NCBI RefSeq assembly: GCF_000142805.1
Contig: NC_013082.1
Span: 992,001 to 1,056,000 of the forward strand
Reading direction: 5' to 3'
Length of the DNA: 64,000 bases
Source: Lachancea thermotolerans CBS 6340
Lineage: Eukaryota; Ascomycota; Saccharomycetes; Saccharomycetales; Saccharomycetaceae
The notes beneath the pieces were generated by a model that made no database searches, had not been told where the DNA came from, and saw nothing but the letters and a program-made list of their open reading frames with translations. How positions within the stretch are numbered: position 1 is the first letter of the stretch; each line of letters starts with the position of its first letter. The position numbers were made by a program, and so were the translations under genes. Of this stretch, positions 8,583-16,619 are shown piece by piece.

Positions 8583-10274
8583 CTATATTCTCTCAAACTC
8601 TTCCTCACGATACACAAACTCCGCTCCACACCGTCTAGCGAGCCAGGATTTTTGGTAGTCAAAATATCTCCAAGAGATCTCTTCAGATTGCTCCATTCCG
8701 GGAGGGAGTTTTTCAACTTCTTTGTAAAACCAGCAGCGGTTCACTTTATTGAACTGCCAACCGCGAATACTCAGTTCTCTGGCCGATAGGAACTGTTCAT
8801 AGGTTCCCTGATAGTGGTAAAAGATGAAAAAGAGAGTGTCAAGATCGAACTTGGACATTATGCGTGCAAGAGAAGTTCTTGAATAGATGTCATTATGCTT
8901 CGGGTGAGTCTTTGTGGGATCAACAGGTTCATTTGAAACCAGTCTGATCGGTTCGTTAGGGAAAAATATCGACGTAGGATGGGGTAGTGAGAGCACATTA
9001 TGATACAGGTGCGGGGTGTCGGCATCTAGCGAGTCTGGACAATTCAGCAGTGAAGATTCGAGCTGCGAGGCCATTTCAGCAGGCATAGTTTCGTATGGTT
9101 GAAGCAGAGTGCGTTTGCTCTCGAGCCAGTAGTCCAAGCCAGGATGGAAAAGAGGGTTTTGAAATGCCGAGTTTTGACTACGGTCCTGCGCCAGCATCTC
9201 ATCAATCTGCTTAGACATGTCTCTCGGTGGTTGCGCCTCAGTTTGTGGTTGGGTTTGGTTTACGTTTTGCTGTTGTTGGTTTTGGTTTTGGGATCTGTTT
9301 TGGTCTTGATCTAGGCTTGAGTTCTGCTGCGGAGTTAAGTCGGAATTGTGATCTGGATGCTGTTCCTCGTTAGAGTTCTGGCCCTGGGATTGGCCTGGAG
9401 CCTGAGATTGGGGAGGCGTGTCCCTTTTTGCTGGGAGCGAAGCTAGGCCTGTACTAGATGTCGACGGCGATGCAACAGCACTAGGTGAGTTCTGGTTGTC
9501 TGTCAGAGAGTTAGATGCAGATGGAGGTAGCGCGGCGCCCGACGATCCTTTTTTTCTGGGAGACCGCTCGGCTTTACTTGCTTTCACAGGCTTAGAAGAT
9601 GGTTCTAAGTCTTTTGCCTCTTCGCCAGGCTGTATCTCACAGTCCATGTCTTCGTAGATGGTATCGTACTCGATGAAGTCTGGATCGTCGTTGTTTTCAA
9701 CATAATACTGAATATCTTCTTGGTACTCTTCCACTGTGTCTGGTTCCAGTTCATTATTTTGGAGCTGCTTCAAAATGTTCTCCAAGTTCGCGATGTGGAA
9801 AGCGTGCCTTTCGCACTGCTCCTCGTTATCTTGGGCTTCGTATGACTCCAACTGTTTCTGAAGTTCTTCGAGGCAATCCTGCACAAACAGAAATTGATCG
9901 CGTTTCTTGAGCTCGCGAGGGTCTTTAATAATGTCTGGATTCGTGAGAGCCTCTGTTGAAAACTGCTTTGTTTTCATCATCTTCTCAACAGACTTAAAAC
10001 GTTCCATGCCTGACTCTATCAGACGACGATTTTCCATAAGTACCTGCTGCTTATCCTTGACATCTTCCTTACTGAGCCAAGTTTTTATCTGGTCTCTGTG
10101 TTTTTGCAGCTTTTTGATCTCTCGCTTGAGGTCACTTTCCAGTTTCTCGCGGTACGACGTGTTGGAAGCATCGGTGCTCTGAAACTTATCGTACACATCT
10201 TCGAAGTCTTGAAGTCCTTCTTTCACCTTTTTCAGCAGCTTTTCTATGTCTTGTTGAAGTTTCCTTTGCGACAT
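8583..10274 (-). CDS. NOT5: NOT5, CCR4-NOT complex subunit
   Basis: A subunit of the CCR4-NOT deadenylase complex, acting in mRNA decay and in sensing slow ribosomes. It is 563 residues (S. cerevisiae Not5 is 560). The N-terminal 230 residues form the Not3/Not5 coiled-coil domain (MSQRKLQQDIEKLLKKVKEG onward). The middle is a low-complexity Gln/Asn/Ser region (about 300-350, with runs such as QDQNRSQNQNQQQQNVNQ). The C-terminal NOT box spans about 400-563 (DTLFFIFYHYQGTYEQFLSA, WRYFDYQKSWLARR). NOT3 shares this layout but is longer in S. cerevisiae; its place beside LTP1 (YPR073C) identifies it as NOT5 (YPR072W). Confidence 0.95.
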   Translation of the reverse strand: MSQRKLQQDIEKLLKKVKEGLQDFEDVYDKFQSTDASNTSYREKLESDLKREIKKLQKHRDQIKTWLSKEDVKDKQQVLMENRRLIESGMERFKSVEKMMKTKQFSTEALTNPDIIKDPRELKKRDQFLFVQDCLEELQKQLESYEAQDNEEQCERHAFHIANLENILKQLQNNELEPDTVEEYQEDIQYYVENNDDPDFIEYDTIYEDMDCEIQPGEEAKDLEPSSKPVKASKAERSPRKKGSSGAALPPSASNSLTDNQNSPSAVASPSTSSTGLASLPAKRDTPPQSQAPGQSQGQNSNEEQHPDHNSDLTPQQNSSLDQDQNRSQNQNQQQQNVNQTQPQTEAQPPRDMSKQIDEMLAQDRSQNSAFQNPLFHPGLDYWLESKRTLLQPYETMPAEMASQLESSLLNCPDSLDADTPHLYHNVLSLPHPTSIFFPNEPIRLVSNEPVDPTKTHPKHNDIYSRTSLARIMSKFDLDTLFFIFYHYQGTYEQFLSARELSIRGWQFNKVNRCWFYKEVEKLPPGMEQSEEISWRYFDYQKSWLARRCGAEFVYREEEFERI

Positions 10275-10843
10275 TTCAGAAAAGACGAATCGGCTAATTG
10301 GAGTGCGCTGACTAAATACTAGCCTAAAGTTCTTGAAATGCCAACTATGCTTGGTTCAACTCTCTTGTTCGCTGCGGTTTACTGCTGGTCAATGTTTAAG
10401 TTCAATATTGTAAAATGGTTTCTGGATTAACAGAGAGGGTAACACTCAGCACGTATCATCAACATCTCGAAGAACAGTGATAGCTCTAAATTGGTTAGCA
10501 ACTAATGGAAGCGAAGTGTCAAGAATATGCCCCGAACTTTGTTTTCTAACCTTTGAATAGTGGCGAAATGTAACGCTTTGCTGCAAAATATACGCGATTT
10601 ACCTATTATATCGACGATTGCCTTAAGTGTATTATGCCGTTCCAGCGGCTACGTTTAGCGCTCACCAGAGTCCATGGAATTAGCAGGATGCGGTCAGAGA
10701 AGATCAAGTGCGCTTTTCTTCTATTCTACTTCTATACCTCCTCGGATCTTGGTACTTCTCAGCGTACCCATGAAAAAAACTCGCAGTTTATCTCAAGAGC
10801 GAATCTCGGCAATTGGAAGAGGGCTCCATCAAATACCTACAGG
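10275..10843. other. NOT5-TPC1 intergenic region
   Basis: About 570 bp between the NOT5 start and the TPC1 stop, both on the minus strand. Two overlapping plus-strand ORFs (75 and 109 codons) run partly into the TPC1 3' end and look like shadows. I saw no tRNA, repeat or strong motif. Confidence 0.4.
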
Positions 10844-11758
10844 CTACCCTGTCCTTCTTAGGCACCACTCGTACATCCCAAGGCTCACAACAGTGCTAGG
10901 AACGCTTTTAAAAATTGCCAAGCTATATCCCCGGTACAATGCACGTAAGCCCTCCTTCTCTGTGATCCGCAGGGCTAGCTTGATGAACCCCACTCCTGTA
11001 TAGTATTCGTATGCCACGTTCGCGTGACTCAAGTGCGCAATTCTTTGCCAGTTCACAACTTGGTATCGTTTTCGTACCGTGTCGAGCGGAAAGACGATTG
11101 TTTTGGAGACGACACCCGCTATCATGCTCGCAGATCTGTCAAGCATCTGAATATGCGTTGAATCGCGGCTAGAGCTCTGCTCACAGAAGATCTTGACTGC
11201 CTCATAAGTAGCGAACATAGAAGAGCAGGTAATCGTGATTGAGACAACCGATGAAGTCACACCCTTGAAGAACCCATGCAAGCCCTCGTGCTGCAAGATT
11301 TCTCGGACGGTGCTCAGCATGGTCGAGAACTGACGATTGTGATTCGCGATGAACCGCGTTCGCAAAACATCACACGGGTAGGACGCAACTGCGCTGCAGG
11401 TACCTGCCAAAGCGCCTACAACAGCTGTGTGAACTTGTGCAGGCCAATCATTCCCTGAAAGCCACTTGTTGAGCGTCGAGTACGAGCTAAATTGCGTTGA
11501 ACCGTATAGCACATACATAGTCATCGCGGGTACGTTTCCCTTCCACAGTGCTCTGACTCCCTCTTCACGGACAAGCTTACCCAATGTGAGGAGAGTTCCT
11601 CCATTTGCCGCTTCGTTTGCCAGTTGAAGCTGTAAGCGAATTTTTAGCGTGTCCAATGGTGCCGTCACAAGCCTTGCACTCAACCCTGACACACACCCGG
11701 CAAGAAGAGACTTGGCCAGCGGTATTTCTTGCCCCTTTCGTAAGTGGTCTCCACTCAT
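10844..11758 (-). CDS. TPC1: TPC1, mitochondrial thiamine pyrophosphate carrier
   Basis: A mitochondrial carrier family (SLC25) protein of 304 residues that imports thiamine pyrophosphate into the matrix. Three roughly 100-residue repeats carry the signature PX[DE]XX[KR]: APLDTLKIRLQ (about residue 34), YPCDVLRTRFI and FPLDTVRKRYQ. Six membrane segments are implied, and basic GNVPAMTMYVLYGSTQFSSY matches the Tpc1 subgroup. Gene order TPC1-RRP46-VAS1 equals S. cerevisiae YGR096W-YGR095C-YGR094W, which supports this carrier subtype. TPC1 and RRP46 diverge with 194 bp between starts. Confidence 0.93.
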   Translation of the reverse strand: MSGDHLRKGQEIPLAKSLLAGCVSGLSARLVTAPLDTLKIRLQLQLANEAANGGTLLTLGKLVREEGVRALWKGNVPAMTMYVLYGSTQFSSYSTLNKWLSGNDWPAQVHTAVVGALAGTCSAVASYPCDVLRTRFIANHNRQFSTMLSTVREILQHEGLHGFFKGVTSSVVSITITCSSMFATYEAVKIFCEQSSSRDSTHIQMLDRSASMIAGVVSKTIVFPLDTVRKRYQVVNWQRIAHLSHANVAYEYYTGVGFIKLALRITEKEGLRALYRGYSLAIFKSVPSTVVSLGMYEWCLRRTG

Positions 11759-11867
11759 AAACCCGGTTAGCCACGAAAGGACAGGTCAAGATACCTTCAA
11801 TAGTCTTACTTTAGTACATACCAAAGTTCGCTTAGTATTGTTAGCGGTTTTCCTTAGAGTTGTATCA

Positions 11868-11893
11868 TTGAAAAATTTCAAGCTCATCTCATC
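11868..11893 (+). promoter_or_regulatory. RRPE and PAC-like elements of RRP46
   Basis: An RRPE-like TTGAAAAATTTCA (11868-11880) is directly followed by CTCATCTCATC (11883-11893), the reverse complement of the PAC core. It lies 60-85 bp upstream of the RRP46 ATG. In S. cerevisiae these paired motifs (bound by Stb3 and Dot6/Tod6) drive ribosome-biogenesis genes. Confidence 0.7.
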
Positions 11894-11952
11894 TTAAAAA
11901 CACAACCTGTGCGAAACAAAGTCTTTAGAATCGTTTTGGCAGTCCAACAGCC

Positions 11953-12627
11953 ATGATATCAGCTCAAACAGGCGTCTTGGACCAAGTTGATGGGTCTTGC
12001 AAACTACAATGTGGTGAAACTACCGTGATATGCTCTGTAACAGGTCCAATTGAACCTAAGGCAAGACAAGAGCTACCTTCCCAACTGGCACTCGAGGTTG
12101 TCGTTAGACCCTGCAAAGGAGTGCCCAATACAAGGGAAAAACTACTAGAAGACCAGATTCGTGGCGTTGTGACACCTGTTTTGGCCAAATATCTGTACCC
12201 TAGACAGCTTTGCCAAATATGCTTTCAGATTCTAGAGAGCGGCGAACCTGAAGACGAGTACAACGTCAAAGAGCTTAACAGCTGCATAAATGCTGCATAC
12301 CTGGCCCTGATAGACTCGGGTGTCGCGCTACAGAGCTCCTTTTCTAGCGTATGTGTCTCAGTCCTTGGGTCAAACAATGAAATATTGGTTAATCCGACCC
12401 AAGAGCAGCTTATTAAGTCTGACTCTACTCACATTCTAGCATTGGAGGTCGGATCTGGGGGCAAGAAAATTCAAAACGTTCTATTAATCGAGAGCAACGG
12501 CGACTTCACTGAAGAAATTATGTTCAACGTGCTTAGTAGAGCCGAAAAAGCCTGCGTTGAAGTTGCGCTTGAATTAAGGAAAGCTGTTGAGGACAAAATA
12601 AAGCGCGACTTCATCTGGAAGCAGTAG
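11953..12627 (+). CDS. RRP46: RRP46, exosome core subunit
   Basis: A RNase PH-fold subunit of the exosome ring, required for 3' processing of rRNA and RNA decay in nucleus and cytoplasm; in yeast this ring is catalytically inactive. It is 224 residues against 223 in S. cerevisiae. The stretch VICSVTGPIEPKARQELPSQ, then YPRQLCQICFQILESGE and CINAAYLALIDSGVALQ are near-identical to Rrp46. Divergent from TPC1 and convergent with VAS1; only 61 bp separate the RRP46 and VAS1 stops. Confidence 0.96.
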   Translation: MISAQTGVLDQVDGSCKLQCGETTVICSVTGPIEPKARQELPSQLALEVVVRPCKGVPNTREKLLEDQIRGVVTPVLAKYLYPRQLCQICFQILESGEPEDEYNVKELNSCINAAYLALIDSGVALQSSFSSVCVSVLGSNNEILVNPTQEQLIKSDSTHILALEVGSGGKKIQNVLLIESNGDFTEEIMFNVLSRAEKACVEVALELRKAVEDKIKRDFIWKQ

Positions 12628-12688
12628 GTTCAGTGCATTTGTATTAATTATAAAGCGAGTAATATCAGTTATATATGGGGCAATAAAT

Positions 12689-15600
12689 TTACAACTTCAA
12701 GCGTTCCAGGTTTGCAATCGTAGCTTCCAGACCCTCAATTTCGGCCAATGTGTTTTCAAATCTAGCCTTGTTGGAAGCCTTGGCTTGGTCATTAGCTTTA
12801 GCTTCGTAGTCCTTACTTGTCATGATCTTCTCAATACCTTCCTTTGTCTTCTGAGCCTTCTCCAACTTAGATTGAGTCTTGGAAATTTCAGAGTCAATGT
12901 CGACATGTCCTTTCACCAAAACGTGGACATTGACCTCAGGGTTTACGGCTTGCAAAACGGCACCTTCTGGGACATCTGAAGAGGCTTTCACAACATTGAC
13001 TTCATCAATGGCTTTGATCAACGAAACGATGGACTCCTTCTGAGAAGTGGCAGTTTCGAAGAATGCTGCATTGGAAGATTCGATGAAGACCTTTCCGTTT
13101 TTCAAAATGCCGTATTGCGCAAGCAAGGAACGTGCCTCCTTGATAGCATCTAGAATCAATTCGTATTCCTCACTAACCTTCTTGTCATCAAACTCCTTTT
13201 TGTAGACTGGGTAGGAAGCTTTGACGATGGTTGGCGAAGTTTCAGTAGAACGCTTGGGGAGACGTTGCCACATTTCCTCGGAAATGAAAGGCATGAATGG
13301 ATGGATCAGCCTCAACGCATTGTCGATCAAAATGTAAAGTGTGTCCTTAGCTGATTTCTTTTCCGCTTCTGAGCCTTCATTGATCAAGTACTTAGAGTTC
13401 TCAATGTAGACGTCACACACCAGGTACCAGAATTCGTAAATACCACTAGTCGAAGTCAAAAAGTCACGCTTTTCAAGTGCTTCATTGATGGACTTCGCAT
13501 AGTCAGTCATTTTAGTTAAGATCCATTTCTCAACAAGCGATTCGTTACCTGACAACTTCTCTTCGGCAGGTGGCTGGTAGTCACCGCCAAGGCGCATCAA
13601 AGCGAACTTGGTGGCCTGATAGATCTTGTTACAGAACTTTCTGTAGCCCTCAACACGCAAGATGTCCAGATTGATGTCACGGCCACCAGTGGTGTATGCA
13701 CAGAGAGCAAATCTCAGAGCATCGGTACCACACTGTGGAATACCGTTGGGGTAAGACTCTTTTTGTCCACTCTTAGCCTTCTCAACTTCTCTTGGGTCAA
13801 GATTACCACCTAAGAGCTTGGCATGCAGATCCTCCAAGCTAATACCGCTAACAACATCTAGTGGGTCAATAACGTTACCCAAAGACTTAGACATCTTCCG
13901 GCCCTGGGCGTCACGAACTAACGAGTGGCAGAAAACTTCTTTGAAGGGAATTTCGCCTGTTAATTTCAGGCCTAGCAAGATCATCCTAGAGACCCAGAAG
14001 AAAAGGATGTCCCAACCAGTTTCCAACATTGAGAATGGGTAGAACCTTGACATGTCTTCGGTTTTCTCGGGCCAGCCAATAGTAGAGAATGGCCACAGGC
14101 CAGAGGAAAACCACGTATCCAGAACGTCTTCATCCTGTCTTAGAGTGTACTTCTCGTTAGGGAATTTCTTGGCAGCCTTAGCCTGAGCTTCTTCTAGGTT
14201 TCTACCAGACACCCAGTACTCACCATCAATCTCATCATGTTCTTGTCCCTCAATCTCAACGAAGTAGACTGGGCAACGATGTCCCCACCACAGTTGTCTA
14301 GAAATACACCAGTCTTGAATGTTCTCAAGCCAGTGGAAGTATTCAGCCTCTGAAGACTTAGGTGTGATAGTGATTCTGCCGTCTTTGACAGCTTTGATGG
14401 CTTCCTTGGCCATGTCAGATTGAGAAACCCACCATTGAGGCTTCAGTAAAGGTTCAATAATGTCCCCTGATCTTGAGCAGGTAGGAATAGTCATTTCGTT
14501 ATCTTCTTGGCCGATGTATAACCCCTTTTGCTTCAATGCCTCAATAACATTCTTTCTGGCATCAAATCTCTTCATGCCACACCATTCAGGACCACAATTC
14601 TCGTTGAGCAGACCGGTGTCAGTCAACACATTAATGAATTCAAGGTTGTGACGCTTACCAGTATTGTAATCGTTTTGGTCATGGGCAGGGGTCATCTTCA
14701 CGGCACCGGTACCAAATTCCATATCAACGGCCTCACTGTCGCAAAAGATGGGGATTTTTCTGGGCAAGAAAGGATGCTGAACGAACTTCCCGTGCAGGTG
14801 CTTGTAACGAGGGTCGTCTGGGTGGACAGCGATACCAGTGTCACCGAACATGGTCTCAGGTCTGGTAGTGGCCACTATCAGCTTCTCATCGGAGTCCACG
14901 ACAGGGTATGCGAAAGACGTGAGGACACCAAATTCAACCTTCTCATCATAGCCAGGAACGGACAGCAGAGTTCTGGCTTTGACATCTTTGTTTTCCACTT
15001 CGAGATTGGAAATGGCGGTGTTTAGTTTGACAGACCAGTTGACCAGTCTTGAAGCACGGTAGATAATGCCTTCTTCGTGCAATCTAACAAAAGCCTCAGT
15101 AACAGACTTTGAGAGCTCCGGGCTGAGAGTAAAAGCTTCACGGCTCCAATCATAAGAAGCACCGAGCTTGTTGATTTGCGTCTTAATTCTCTTGTGGTAG
15201 TCTTCTTTCCACTCCCATATTTTTTTAACAAAAGCCTCTCTGCCATAGTCGTGTCTAGTCTTCTTTTCCTTCGCCCACACCTGTTTCTCGACAACAGATT
15301 GAGTAGCGATACCGGCATGGTCGAAACCAGGTAGGAAAAGCACAGTCTTGCCCTTCATTCTGTTGTATCTGATCAAAGAGTCCTGGATGGAAATTGTCAA
15401 ACCGTGTCCGATGTGCAGGGCACCAGTGACATTTGGAGGGGGAGCAGGAATGCAGAACAAGCCTTCAGGTTTCACCTTGCCGTCCTCAGTGAACTCAGGC
15501 TCGAAAAACCCGGACTTCACCCACCAGTCGTACCAGGAACTCTCCACATTGGCGGGGTTGTAGGCTTTGAGAGCTGGGTCTTCTAAGGACACGAGGACCT

Positions 15601-15991
15601 TCTTCTCACCGGCCACAGTTTTGTCCACAAACTCTGGGATAGGCTCCACCTCCTTCTTCTTCTTTTCTTTCTTTGGAGCGGCAGCCTGTTTGCTTGCAGC
15701 TTCGGTCTTCTTGGCCTGTTTGGCTGCGAATTTCAAAAGCTTTTCGGCCTTCTTTCTCTCTTTCTCGATCTCCTTACTACTCTTCTCGGTCCCGTCCTCC
15801 TTCAGAGGATTGATGATAATCTCTCCGGTCTTGGGGTCCACTGGAGGTAACTGTTCAGCGCTCATGGTGCCTTTTATCGTTGATTTTGGCCTGATCGACG
15901 TAAAACCTCCTATAAATTGTAGCTTATGGTGAAATTGCGGTACCGGGTATCTAAAACTAGGTATCGCAAGCCTCGCCACGCTCTTATACAT
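12689..15991 (-). CDS. VAS1: VAS1, valyl-tRNA synthetase (cytosolic and mitochondrial)
   Basis: A class I aminoacyl-tRNA synthetase of 1100 residues (S. cerevisiae 1104). The HIGH motif is in PPPNVTGALHIGHG (about residues 183-196) and the KMSKS motif in GRKMSKSLGNVIDP (about 700). A C-terminal coiled coil (about 1035-1100) closes the protein. Two in-frame ATGs are seen: Met1 opens a basic, Ser/Arg-containing stretch lacking acids that fits a mitochondrial presequence, and Met43 (at 15865) starts the cytosolic form MSAEQLPPVDPKTGE. In S. cerevisiae one VAS1 gene makes both forms from two such starts, so dual targeting is probably conserved. A Lys-rich appended segment occupies about residues 70-115. 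Confidence 0.97.
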   Translation of the reverse strand: MYKSVARLAIPSFRYPVPQFHHKLQFIGGFTSIRPKSTIKGTMSAEQLPPVDPKTGEIIINPLKEDGTEKSSKEIEKERKKAEKLLKFAAKQAKKTEAASKQAAAPKKEKKKKEVEPIPEFVDKTVAGEKKVLVSLEDPALKAYNPANVESSWYDWWVKSGFFEPEFTEDGKVKPEGLFCIPAPPPNVTGALHIGHGLTISIQDSLIRYNRMKGKTVLFLPGFDHAGIATQSVVEKQVWAKEKKTRHDYGREAFVKKIWEWKEDYHKRIKTQINKLGASYDWSREAFTLSPELSKSVTEAFVRLHEEGIIYRASRLVNWSVKLNTAISNLEVENKDVKARTLLSVPGYDEKVEFGVLTSFAYPVVDSDEKLIVATTRPETMFGDTGIAVHPDDPRYKHLHGKFVQHPFLPRKIPIFCDSEAVDMEFGTGAVKMTPAHDQNDYNTGKRHNLEFINVLTDTGLLNENCGPEWCGMKRFDARKNVIEALKQKGLYIGQEDNEMTIPTCSRSGDIIEPLLKPQWWVSQSDMAKEAIKAVKDGRITITPKSSEAEYFHWLENIQDWCISRQLWWGHRCPVYFVEIEGQEHDEIDGEYWVSGRNLEEAQAKAAKKFPNEKYTLRQDEDVLDTWFSSGLWPFSTIGWPEKTEDMSRFYPFSMLETGWDILFFWVSRMILLGLKLTGEIPFKEVFCHSLVRDAQGRKMSKSLGNVIDPLDVVSGISLEDLHAKLLGGNLDPREVEKAKSGQKESYPNGIPQCGTDALRFALCAYTTGGRDINLDILRVEGYRKFCNKIYQATKFALMRLGGDYQPPAEEKLSGNESLVEKWILTKMTDYAKSINEALEKRDFLTSTSGIYEFWYLVCDVYIENSKYLINEGSEAEKKSAKDTLYILIDNALRLIHPFMPFISEEMWQRLPKRSTETSPTIVKASYPVYKKEFDDKKVSEEYELILDAIKEARSLLAQYGILKNGKVFIESSNAAFFETATSQKESIVSLIKAIDEVNVVKASSDVPEGAVLQAVNPEVNVHVLVKGHVDIDSEISKTQSKLEKAQKTKEGIEKIMTSKDYEAKANDQAKASNKARFENTLAEIEGLEATIANLERLKL

Positions 15992-16619
15992 CTATCTACA
16001 ATATTTGCAAGTTCACAAAATATCATGAGAGTGGTTCATGTGTATGGCAGGATTGGCTTGCCGGGATTGAGTCAGAGGCATCGTGACATTCGTAGAAAAT
16101 TTTTAGTGTCCAAAAACGGAAGTCATGCCAAATAAGGATACATATCTAGAAAGGGCAAATAATGTGCCATTATACCTAAAGGAGCATAGCTTCCTAATTT
16201 GACTATACTCTGAATAAGGAAGTTGAGCTATGATCTCCAAATGTGGAAATACTCCCAAATATAGTATTGATACTTATATCGGAGAGTCGATTGGACTCAC
16301 TATATACGATCAAAATGAATGATGGGAGCAGTCAGCAATGAAGTTGAGACGCTAATAGGGAACGGACTCACCTTGACGCTTCCATTAAACCTCTCTAGCT
16401 GAAGTCTTCTACAGACGCTCCACTTTTCACTCCACGCATAAGCGCGAGAAACAGTCCAAGTTAGCTTTATTTCCGGAATATCACCATAAACGCATACGGA
16501 AAAATTTTAGTACGATGCTCATCTCATCTCATCTCATCTCATCTCATTCAATCTAGCAACTCTTGAAACATTAAGTTCTTGACTAACCCCCAAGCTTCTT
16601 TTTTAAACTTGCTATATCA
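15992..16619. other. Divergent promoter region VAS1 / MRD1
   Basis: 630 bp between divergent starts. The MRD1 side has an RRPE and six CTCAT repeats (listed separately). The middle (16130-16400) is AT-rich without an ORF or clear motif. Confidence 0.5.
16498..16547 (+). promoter_or_regulatory. RRPE plus six tandem PAC-like CTCAT units before MRD1
   Basis: GGAAAAATTTTAG (16498-16510) is an RRPE. Six exact tandem copies of CTCAT fill 16518-16547; each neighbouring pair contains the PAC core ATGAGATGAG on the other strand. The array ends 72 bp before the MRD1 ATG. It looks like a microsatellite expansion of a regulatory site. Confidence 0.75.
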
